Position numbers and translations under genes: made by a program. Shown here piece after piece: positions 1 through 6,964 of a DNA stretch of 7,553 nt. This stretch comes from SOIA01 sp050116035 (GTDB taxonomy: Bacteria > Acidobacteriota > Aminicenantia > Aminicenantales > Aminicenantaceae): NCBI GenBank assembly GCA_050116035.1, contig JASFPJ010000148.1:1-7553 (forward strand), written 5' to 3'. Under the pieces are notes generated by a model. That model was given only the letters and a program-made list of their open reading frames with translations, made no database searches and had not been told where the DNA came from. The first letter of the stretch is position 1; every line of letters starts with the position of its first letter.

Positions 1-5
1 ACTTA

Positions 6-146
6 TTAGGTGACTCTTTTAGCAATGATATTGAAGGCAAAAGTGTCATTGCGAGCGAAGCGTGGCAATCTCTTATGGGGAAATGCATTTCTTTTTACGA
101 GATTGCTTCACTCCGTTCGCAATGACATCCAAAAAGTGTTACCTAA
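6..146. repeat. Nested imperfect inverted repeat (REP/MITE-like)
   Basis: Two nested pairs of arms are visible. The inner arms are 44-72 (TGTCATTGCGAGCGAAGCGT... ending CAATCTC) and 99-127 (GAGATTGC... ending CGCAATGACA). They match as reverse complements at about 24 of 29 positions, with a spacer of about 26 bases. The outer arms are about 6-20 (TTAGGTGACTCTTTT) and 131-146 (AAAAAGTGTTACCTAA), also near reverse complements. The TCATTGCGAGCGAAGC...CAATCTC core resembles a dispersed palindromic repeat seen between genes in many environmental bacteria. Transcribed, it would form a long hairpin upstream of selB. I see no transposase and no clear target-site duplication. It could be a non-autonomous element, a REP-type intergenic repeat, or the terminator of a gene to the left. 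The rest of 1-203 holds nothing else I can support. Confidence 0.75.
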
Positions 147-203
147 TGACTGAGCACGTACAGATGGTCAGGTTACTCTGCCATTCAATATACAAAAAGG
201 TCG

Positions 204-2204
204 ATGCCTAATCGAATGAGACACCAGCCACCAGGAGAGCTCAGGTCGGGAACCAAACCCAATGTATTAATGATGGTCTGCACAGCTGGACATGTCGATC
301 ATGGGAAGACGCAATTGATAAGGCTGCTGACCGGCTGTGAGACAGACCGCTTGAGGGTAGAAAAAGAGCGGGGATTGACGATTGAACTCGGTTTTGCGCC
401 CTGTGTCCTCGAGGGCGACCTCTGTATCGGGATAGTCGATGTGCCCGGTCATGAGAAGTTCATCAAGAACATGGTGGCCGGAGTTTCGGGGATTGACATG
501 ACGGTACTGGTCGTTGCCGCAGATGATGGCATCATGCCTCAGACTATCGAGCACTTCCAGATTATGGAGTTGCTCGGTGTTTCCCGCGGCATAGTGGCTC
601 TGACCAAGATTGACCTTGTTTCCGAAGAGCGGATCAAGCAGCTTTCCAGAGAGATACGAGATTTTCTCAAGGGCACTTTCATGGAAGATGCTCCCGTCTG
701 TCCGGTTTCATCTCTGACGTATGCTGGCTTTCCTGAGTTTTATGATGCCCTGGTCCAGCAGGCAAAGAGTCTATCCAGGCGATATAAGTCAGGTATATTC
801 AGGATGCCTGTTTCGCACGTATTTACCCGGAAAGGCTTTGGGGTTGTTGTCATGGGAATCCCTGTCGCCGGATCTATTCAGGTTGGGACTGAGATAGAAG
901 TCATCCCTGGCCATCAGAGGGGTAAAATAGTCGGAATCCAGCAATTCCTGAATGATACTCGCAATGGAGAATACGGCCAGTGTCTGGCATTGAATATTCC
1001 GGATTTTGACAAAAAGCCTCCTGTTCGGGGTCAGATTCTCAGCCTACCTGGTTACCTTGAGCCGGCTTCAATGTTCCATCTTCAACTGAGGAGCATCCGT
1101 GGACTTCGAAGCCCCATCCGTAATGCAGAGCAGGTTAAATTTCACACCGGAACCATTGAGCAATTGGGCAAGATTTATCTGCTGGAAGATGAGGTGCTGG
1201 AGGAAGGGGAGACTGGATTAGCCACTGTTATCCTGTCCAATCCTGTCGCGGCAGCTCCCCAGGACAGGTTCATCATCAGGCGTCTTTCCCCTCTAACCAC
1301 AGTTGGCGGGGGAAATATAATCAGCGTTTCCCATTCTGAAAAGAGACCAAAGAAAAAACGCATGGCTGAGCGGCTCAACGATTACTTGGCCTTTTTCCAG
1401 GATGTGGATCCTCTGAGCGCGGAAGGCTTGGAGAGAAAAGTTGAGTGTGCCCTCCGCACAGAGCTCAAAAAAAGTGCTTCCCTGGAAGAGATATCCAAAG
1501 GGACTTTATTAACGAAGGATAGTGTGAAAGAAAGCTTGTCCCGTCTAGTCGAAGACAAGAAAATCATTTCATTAGGCACTGAGCACTATATCCATTCCGA
1601 TGCTTACAGTGCATTTTTGAGCAGTGTGGAGTCTCGACTGCGGAAAGCCGTTTCCGAGGATGGAGCGCTGAGTCTCACCATCAGCCAACTGCGCCAGGAT
1701 TTTAACTGGCCAGTCCGATTGTGGAAAAGGATTGAGGAAGACCTTCAACGCAGAGATGTGGTGAAGAGGGAGGGAACGAGGTTTATTCTTCAGGGTGCCG
1801 TCGAGAAACTCAGTCCGGAAAAGCGCCGCTTGATGACAAATATACAGAAGGTCTATGCCGAGACTGGATATCATTCACCGAGACCAGACGAACTCCCCAA
1901 GATGCTCCAGGCTTCGAAGGAAGAGGTTGACCGGATTCTGAACTATTTGTACAGCCAGAAAAAATTGATTCGACTTTCCAAAAATGTGGTGTTAGACTAT
2001 GACAGCTTTAAAAAAGCCCAGGATAGGGTTGTGGCGACTATTAAGGAGAAGGGCGCTCTCGATTCCGCGGATTTCAAACAATACATTGGCTCCACGCGAA
2101 AATACGCGTTGGGCATTCTGGATTTCCTCGATTCGAAGAGGATTACAGTGCGCACCGGAAACATCAGAAAATTGACTCCGGATTACCTAAAGTACCTACT
2201 CTGA
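204..2204 (+). CDS. selB: Selenocysteine-specific translation elongation factor SelB
   Basis: SelB is a cytoplasmic GTPase that carries Sec-tRNA to the ribosome and binds the SECIS hairpin behind a UGA. Counting from 204, the G motifs are GHVDHGKT (29-36), ERGLTIELGF (55-64), DVPGHE (79-84) and TKID (133-136). EF-Tu-like beta-barrel domains follow, then winged helices from about residue 390. The last one contains GSTRKY (629-634) followed by an LDFLD and R-T-G-N-I-R segment, typical of the SECIS-binding end, so the factor looks intact. Length is 666 residues, slightly above the usual 600-640. The coordinates give the longest frame. Family proteins start just before (I/V)xTAGHVDHGKT, so ATG 270 or 273 is more likely by homology. 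Neither candidate has a good Shine-Dalgarno; AAGG lies only 3 bases before ATG 204. The stop is followed in frame by TGA and TAA. The next gene starts on the last base of the first stop. Confidence 0.96.
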   Translation: MPNRMRHQPPGELRSGTKPNVLMMVCTAGHVDHGKTQLIRLLTGCETDRLRVEKERGLTIELGFAPCVLEGDLCIGIVDVPGHEKFIKNMVAGVSGIDMTVLVVAADDGIMPQTIEHFQIMELLGVSRGIVALTKIDLVSEERIKQLSREIRDFLKGTFMEDAPVCPVSSLTYAGFPEFYDALVQQAKSLSRRYKSGIFRMPVSHVFTRKGFGVVVMGIPVAGSIQVGTEIEVIPGHQRGKIVGIQQFLNDTRNGEYGQCLALNIPDFDKKPPVRGQILSLPGYLEPASMFHLQLRSIRGLRSPIRNAEQVKFHTGTIEQLGKIYLLEDEVLEEGETGLATVILSNPVAAAPQDRFIIRRLSPLTTVGGGNIISVSHSEKRPKKKRMAERLNDYLAFFQDVDPLSAEGLERKVECALRTELKKSASLEEISKGTLLTKDSVKESLSRLVEDKKIISLGTEHYIHSDAYSAFLSSVESRLRKAVSEDGALSLTISQLRQDFNWPVRLWKRIEEDLQRRDVVKREGTRFILQGAVEKLSPEKRRLMTNIQKVYAETGYHSPRPDELPKMLQASKEEVDRILNYLYSQKKLIRLSKNVVLDYDSFKKAQDRVVATIKEKGALDSADFKQYIGSTRKYALGILDFLDSKRITVRTGNIRKLTPDYLKYLL

Positions 2205-2210
2205 TGATAA
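2202..2210 (+). other. Triple in-frame stop TGA-TGA-TAA at the end of selB
   Basis: The selB frame ends with three consecutive stop codons, TGA, TGA and TAA. The A of the first TGA is also the A of the ATG of the next gene, which is in a different frame, so the two genes are probably translationally coupled. Back-up stops would make sense where UGA can be read as Sec, but this could be chance. Confidence 0.6.
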
Positions 2211-2473
2211 AAAAGCTGAACAACAGAAAAGTCATGGCTGTTGGAGTCTTGATTGTTGTTCTGGCACTGTTATTGGCAGGCAGTATACGGACGCACAAGG
2301 TGTATGAATCAGATACTGAAGAATTCGGGCTTCTCACTTTTCACAGGATTAATGAGTTTCAAATGGTTGTGGATGCGACTTTTCATGGAGTGGCTCGTGA
2401 AGGAGATAGGCTCTATTCCACTTATGACCGCTCCCAGCCCAGAGGCAAATCCGCCTGTCCGACCTGACAGTAA
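2204..2473 (+). CDS. Candidate small membrane-anchored selenoprotein with C-terminal CPTU motif
   Basis: I do not recognise this family. It has a basic N-terminus, one membrane helix at about residues 10-27 (VMAVGVLIVVLALLLAGS) and a polar domain of about 60 residues, predicted outside the inner membrane (VVDATFHGV, LYSTYDRS, RGKSACPT). The standard code stops at TGA 2465-2467. Read as Sec, codon 88 gives C85-P-T-U88-Q and then TAA at 2471-2473. CxxU is the usual arrangement of a redox-active Sec. A hairpin with a G-rich loop starts at a SECIS-like distance. The gene overlaps the selB stop (TGATG) and precedes a membrane Fe-S protein in the same frame, suggesting co-expression and perhaps a shared redox job. 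It has no visible Shine-Dalgarno, so coupling to selB is likely; ATG 2234 is an alternative start. The gene itself is well supported. The Sec reading is an inference; the alternative is an 87-residue protein ending ACPT. Confidence 0.62.
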
Positions 2474-2483
2474 GAAGAAAGCG

Positions 2484-2500
2484 GCAGTCAGGGAGGCTGC
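2484..2500 (+). promoter_or_regulatory. Candidate bacterial SECIS hairpin for UGA 2465-2467
   Basis: GCAGTC (2484-2489) pairs with GGCTGC read backwards as 2500-2495: six pairs, including one G-T wobble. The loop is AGGGA (2490-2494). The loop begins after 22 bases from the UGA, and G is its second base. Both agree with the published bacterial SECIS pattern (short stem, G among the first two loop bases, loop roughly 16-37 bases after UGA). The hairpin lies after the TAA stop, in the gap before the next gene, so protein coding does not constrain it. Its 3' half holds GGGAGG, which also resembles a Shine-Dalgarno site. Confidence 0.5.
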
Positions 2501-2515
2501 AACAAATCATCGATT

Positions 2516-3286
2516 ATGATCAAGAGAAGAATAACGCAGACCCTTTCCCTTCTTCTCTTGCACAGTTCCTGGGGGCCTGAGCTCAAATGGTTCTGCAACC
2601 CTGTTCTCAGCTGCCATTCCTGTGTTCTCTCCTGGTTCGCCTGTCCCATCGGAGTGTATATCCATTATTCCGGATACCATCTCTTCCCATTCATCGCACT
2701 CGGTACGGTCCTGCTGCTCGGAATCATGTTTGGAAAGCTGTTCTGTGGATGGGTTTGCCCTTTTGGCTTCCTTCAGGATATGCTGCATAAAATTCCTACC
2801 CGGAAGTTGACACTTCCGAAGTGGACAAGCCATATAAAATACCTGGTCCTGGTCCTCATGGTCTTCCTCATCCCTTTTTTCCTGGGGGAGGAAACGATGT
2901 ATTCGTTCTGCCGAATCTGTCCGGCGTCGGCCCTTCAGGTCACTCTGCCGAATCTTTTTACCAGTCGTTCTCTCATCCTCCCCCTGGCCACACTAGTGAA
3001 GCTGATGGTTTTAGTTGTTGTCCTCTTGGGCGTGATCTTCAGCCGCCGGGCTTTCTGTAAGGTCTTATGTCCGATAGGCGCAATCCTGGCACCGCTGAAT
3101 CTCCTCAGTTTTTGGAAGGTTAAGCTCCCCACCGATAATTGCATTTCCTGTGATAAATGTGATGAAGTTTGCCCCTCGACTGTTTCCCCTTCTTCGAGAA
3201 TCGCTCAAGGCGTCGTTTCAAATCGGTCTCTCGACTGTATGGTCTGTCATGACTGTCGAACGGTCTGTCCCCAGAAGGCCAAATAG
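2516..3286 (+). CDS. NapH-like membrane ferredoxin, two 4Fe-4S clusters
   Basis: This is a polytopic inner-membrane electron-transfer protein of the NapH/NosR/CcoG type, 256 residues. Hydrophobic helices lie at about 56-75, 107-124 and 158-175. CxxxCP motifs flank them: C77-G-W-V-C81-P-F-G, typical of the family, and C181-K-V-L-C185-P. The C-terminal ferredoxin part has C209-x2-C212-x2-C215-x3-C219-P and C241-x2-C244-x2-C247-x3-C251-P, two complete 4Fe-4S sites. Extra cysteines sit at 27, 33, 36 and 43 (C-x5-C-x2-C-x6-C-P) and at 132/135 (CRICP). Family members pass electrons between quinol or soluble donors and periplasmic partners. The partner is unknown; neighbouring predicted Sec proteins are the obvious candidates. 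No nap, nos or cco genes are present, so I give no symbol. ATG 2516 has only a GGAGG 19 bases upstream, inside the hairpin at 2484-2500. The stop is TAG. Confidence 0.88.
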   Translation: MIKRRITQTLSLLLLHSSWGPELKWFCNPVLSCHSCVLSWFACPIGVYIHYSGYHLFPFIALGTVLLLGIMFGKLFCGWVCPFGFLQDMLHKIPTRKLTLPKWTSHIKYLVLVLMVFLIPFFLGEETMYSFCRICPASALQVTLPNLFTSRSLILPLATLVKLMVLVVVLLGVIFSRRAFCKVLCPIGAILAPLNLLSFWKVKLPTDNCISCDKCDEVCPSTVSPSSRIAQGVVSNRSLDCMVCHDCRTVCPQKAK

Positions 3287-3352
3287 GCAAAGATAGAAAA
3301 ACGCAACATTTTTTCCTTGTTTTCGACTAAATTTTATGAAAAAATCGAAACA

Positions 3353-5416
3353 ATGAAAAAATCCCCCCTTCTTTTTTGTATCTTTCTCACTCTGCTCGTT
3401 TTCGGCTCATCTCTCCACGCTAAGGCGCCTGTTGAATCTGAAGGAGAACCAGAATCCAAGTATGTTTTTCGTTTGCCTTATATGGAGAAGGGATTTTATC
3501 TTCGGCTGTATGTCCCCCTTGAAGGAAGTGAAGTTGTTTTTAAAAAGGAACCGGATTTCGGAGACCATAAGGTTATTCGAGGGTCCATTCCCGCAGCTAG
3601 AGAAGAGAAGGAATTTCTCTGTTTTGCCTGGGACGTTTCGGAACTCAAACTCTACCTGGACCTGAATCGCAACCTCGACCTGACTGATGATCCATCCGGA
3701 GTATTCCAAGGACAGGGCAAAAAATACCAGCAGTCTTTCCATAATGTCCGGTTTAAGTCGGTAGATTCCCAGGTTCCTCTCCTCTATCATGTCACCGTGA
3801 GTTTTAGCGATTACAGAATCTATGGAATTCCTCTTCGTTGCGTTGTGTATGTGCGTTCCGGTTGGAAGGGAGATATCGTTCTCTACGGGAAAAAGTGGCA
3901 ACTGAGAGTGGTGGATAACCTGGACGGAATCATAGGGCCAGATGACATCATGACTCTTCGACCCTATGAAGAGGGTCAAGAGGAACCGGTCAGCTTTTCC
4001 AGCTACGACCGTTTAGACCTACCGCAAAGGATATTCTTCGATGGGCATGACTACGACCTTGGCTTTGGTTTTGAACCTGGCACGGGAGGAAGCCAGCTCG
4101 TCGCCACCTTCAAAGAATCTCCATCACTTCTGGGCACTCTCGAGATGAGTAGCAGTCACATCAGGCGCCTGATTCTTAGAGAGGGAAAGGACAGAGACTC
4201 ATCTCTGGTCCTTCTGGACCTTCCTGGCAATAGGGTGCTCGTCCCGGCTCGGGTGTACAGCAGACAGCGAATCTTCCTGGATGGAGGGGAAATATTCAGG
4301 ATACTCTTTGCAGGTAGCCGGAACGAGATATCCGTAATTCAGGATGAAGTCACGCCGCTGAAGCTCGGGGTCCCGTTGACCCACACCGTCGAGATGAAAC
4401 GCCACGGCACAGAATTGATGCTGGATTATCAACTGCTCGGGGTGGGTGGCGAGAAGTATGTCAATTACGGGAGGGACTTCAAGAATCGCCCTGCATTTGC
4501 CATCTATCGGGGAAAGAAACAGATAGCATCGGGTTCATTCGAATATGGCTGAGGGGGGACCTGCTCGAACTCATGGCGAGTTCCTTTCACGACTTTTGGG
4601 AAGCTCGAGGTCATCGCCTCCCACGACATCGGCACACTCGGATATCCAAAAGGGCAGCCGGTTATTTACTACTGGAGTGTTTTTATAAGTATTGCTAAGG
4701 TCCTGCCTTGGCTCGTCTTGGTTGTGTTGCTGGGGCTCAGGCCCAATCGTTCATGGAAGGCCTGGATGATTCTCATCCCCCTGGTTATCATTCGCGCTGG
4801 ATTGATCTTTTTTAAATCTTCGCAATTCTCCTGGCTTTTTGAGGTTAGCCAGATTATTGGATGGTTCGCCCTGGCAGTTACCATTTGGCTGCTTCTTGTG
4901 TATGTGATGAAGTCACAGCGTCGTTTAGTCACCTCTCTCTTTTCTGTCATAATCATGGTCGCTGTGTGCTTTTTAAGCATCCTTTCATATTACAGTTTGA
5001 GTTTTCCCGAGGAATCGTTGTACTTGCTGATTATGTTTGGGTTGGGGATTTTTATTATGCTGATAGGGATGATTGCCACCCGTTTTTTTATTCGGAAACG
5101 GAATACCTTTAAGAACTTCATACTGCGTCATCCTGTCTGGCACTTGTTGATTTCCATGGTGACTGGATTGATCATTTATTTTGTGTTCTCTCTGATGGGG
5201 ATGCCTACCGGTTGGGCTGGCGGAATCCTTCTGGAGGGTCTGACGGTTGGCGTAGGGATGGGTATTGTTCTTTACATTGTTTTATTCCCATTTTTGTTTA
5301 TTGCTTTTTTCAACAGGATTTATCGCGGTCGTCTTGAATCTGTGTTTGGATTTGAAAAAGTGGAGAGCGGGTCAGGTAGCCTGCCAGGCGAACAGAAGGA
5401 GAAAATCAAGCGATGA
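3353..5416 (+). CDS. Candidate selenoprotein: exported domain, UGxxC motif, 7-helix membrane domain
   Basis: I do not recognise the family. The standard code would give a protein ending at TGA 4550-4552 and, separately, a membrane protein with no convincing start (TTG 4718, or ATG 4766 after GGAAGG). The frame is open from 3353 to 5416, broken only by that UGA. Read as Sec it gives 687 residues. Residues 1-23 are a signal peptide (MKKSPLLFCIFLTL...SSLHA). A beta-rich exported domain follows, with acidic loops at D103-L-N-R-N-L-D-L-T-D-D113 and D188-N-L-D-G192...D197-D198. It ends GSFEYG-U400-G-G-T-C404-S-N-S-W408. About seven helices span residue 442 to the end, and the tail is basic (KEKIKR). 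The exported part and the residues after the UGA match the next gene, including G-x-x-C-S-x-x-W. A hairpin follows the UGA. The Sec/Cys pair would lie outside, just before the first helix. The start ATG 3353 is chosen for the signal peptide; no good Shine-Dalgarno is visible. Confidence 0.78.
4567..4583 (+). promoter_or_regulatory. Candidate SECIS hairpin for UGA 4550-4552
   Basis: GAACTC (4567-4572) and GAGTTC (4578-4583) form a perfect six-pair stem with loop ATGGC (4573-4577). The loop starts after 20 bases from the UGA. G is at loop positions 3 and 4, not in the first two as the usual pattern asks. An alternative stem, CTCG 4564-4567 with CGAG 4577-4580, excludes the first. The loop TGG is the codon of the conserved Trp, at the same offset from the UGA as in the paralog. 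Confidence 0.45.
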
Positions 5417-5470
5417 GAGTGACTTGCATTTGATAAAATTCTATGACAGAATTTTTTATAAACAATGTTT

Positions 5471-5476
5471 GGGGAG
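5471..5476 (+). promoter_or_regulatory. Shine-Dalgarno site setting start at ATG 5485
   Basis: GGGGAG lies 8 bases before ATG 5485. An in-frame ATG at 5443 has no such site and would put 14 residues before the signal peptide. This fixes the start of the second paralog at 5485. Confidence 0.8.
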
Positions 5477-5484
5477 ATAGAAAA

Positions 5485-6939
5485 ATGAGAAGACGCACTC
5501 CAGCATTATTGGCAATTTTCTTAGGATTCTGTTTAACGAGCGCTGCGTTTGCGATCGATGTGCCTCTGAAATACCAAAAACATCCCGCTGAGACGGAAGA
5601 TTTTTATCCTTCTGGTTCTAATGGGTTTGAAGTCACATTAAAGAAACCTTCAGGCGATTGGAAGCTGCCTGCGCTTATAAGTGAGCGTCCCCTTTATGCC
5701 ATTGTCAAAATCGGTGATACGGAGCGCCTCTGCATATTGGACCGTCAGAAAGAAGATTCGAAGTTATATGATCGGATTTATTTCGACTCCAACGGCAACA
5801 GTAACTTAACAGATGACCCTGTCATTGATGGAACCGTACGGTTTGGACCTGAAAACCGGTATGGTATGTTGGAATTTCCAGCGATTGACACCAAGATTGA
5901 AGTCGACGGCAAATCGCTGCCTTACAGTTTCAGTCCATTGGTTTACATTTTTAACCTGAAGCAACTGGCCAAATCGGAATTCGATGAGAAGACCGTCAGC
6001 CAATTCGTCAACTTCATTGTTCGACTCAATTGTTCCTATACGGGCGAATTCCAGATTGGAAATCAAAAATACAGTGTTATTCTCGGCGACAGCAATTGCA
6101 ACGGCCTGTTCAATGAGAGGTTCTCTGTTTTTAAATTCAAGAAGCCTCCCCCTGGGCGAAGGCGAGTTTATTCTCTGGGGGACAGGTTTTACATAACCAC
6201 CGGCGGTAAGATGGATTATTATGACTCCCAGATCTTGGGGGACTTGCTGCAGGTGAGGGATAAGCTGTTTAAAATCAGTGTCAGCACTGCAGAAGGAAAG
6301 ATGACCTTGACACCAGTGACTGACAATTTAATCTCTGTTCAAATGACTGCAGACACTGAGCGGCTTTCTCTCTACACAGAGGACGAAAAGCACTGCCTGA
6401 TGGCCTACCTGCCCAGCAAAATGATCAAGGTCCCGGCTGGGAAATACAGGCTTTACAGCTACCAGGTATTTAAAAAGGATAAACAGGGCGACTTGTGGCG
6501 TCTGAACGCTACGGCGACAACAGAATCCCCGTGGGTATCTGTTGAGGGGAAGGGAAAAACAGTTGTTGAACTGGGAGAGCCCTACATACCCCTCGTTGAA
6601 GTCAGGGTGAGAGAAAATAGATCGAGAGTTTCCATAGGATTCGACATTGAAGGTAAGGCCAAGGAATTTGTCACTGATTTGAGCCACATATCTGGTGAGC
6701 AGACCCAAATTGCGTTATCGAAAGAGGAGGACTTAGGGCATCGTCCCAAGGAGCCGACCTACAAGATCGTGAAAACCGACGGCGAAGTGGTCACGCAGGG
6801 CTCCTTCCGGTATGGCTGAGGATTCAGCTGTTCGGCCACATGGGATGGCCCAAAAAAAGGCACAGAATATTATATCCTCACCAACTACCAGGTGGGTCCA
6901 TTCAAGACTGAGCTGAAAAAGAAAGCGTTTAAGTTTTAG
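5485..6939 (+). CDS. Candidate exported selenoprotein with UGxxC motif, paralog of the preceding gene
   Basis: I do not recognise the family. The standard code stops at TGA 6817-6819, after GSFRYG. Read as Sec, the frame runs on to TAG 6937-6939 and gives 484 residues. A signal peptide is visible (MRRRTPALLAIFLGF...SAAFA, cleavage about residue 23). The beta-rich body has acidic loops D101-S-N-G-N-S-N-L-T-D-D111 and D202-S-N-C-N-G207-L-F-N-E. The Sec region is Y443-G-U445-G-F-S-C449-S-A-T-W453, then 31 residues with a basic end (KTELKKKAFKF). No membrane helix follows, so the protein is probably periplasmic. Similarity to the preceding gene covers LTDDP, a VPA(R/G)xY block, an LG(V/E)P block followed by VE, an RP...Y block and GSFxYG(UGA)GxxCSxxW. 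The bases TATGGCTGAGG around the UGA are identical in both genes. There are 68 bases between the two genes and a strong Shine-Dalgarno. Confidence 0.82.
6834..6850 (+). promoter_or_regulatory. Candidate SECIS hairpin for UGA 6817-6819
   Basis: GGCCA (6834-6838) pairs with TGGCC (6846-6850), five pairs, with loop CATGGGA (6839-6845) starting after 19 bases from the UGA. The loop has a GGG run, but G is not in its first two bases, so the match to the bacterial SECIS pattern is partial. CATGG begins at base 20 after the UGA, exactly as in the paralog at 4572. Confidence 0.4.
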
Positions 6940-6964
6940 AAACGGCAGCAAGTCGGAATAGAAT

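Noticed and set aside
1..150. CRISPR array
   Set aside because: The repeats are inverted arms of one palindromic element, not direct repeats with regular spacers.
1..203. Sec tRNA gene (selC), selA or selD
   Set aside because: No tRNA cloverleaf or matching protein was found here or elsewhere in the window; they must lie outside it if present.
2507..2833. 108-residue open frame on the minus strand, and plus-strand frames at 2587-3060 in other phases
   Set aside because: They are shadows of the NapH-like gene, whose cysteine motifs fix the true frame.
3317..3352. TTG start at 3317 for the first paralog
   Set aside because: It has no ribosome site and would place 12 residues before a clean signal peptide beginning at ATG 3353.
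3407..3979. 190-residue open frame on the minus strand
   Set aside because: It is antisense to the well-supported exported domain, has no recognisable domain, and has no ribosome site evidence.
4550..4552. Nonsense mutation making the first paralog and its membrane domain a pseudogene
   Set aside because: The paralog has a UGA at the same place with the same residues after it, and no other stop or frameshift is present in 3353-5416.
5414..5416. Terminal UGA of the first paralog as another Sec codon
   Set aside because: A second TGA follows after one codon, no Cys is near, and no hairpin with a G-rich loop is visible.
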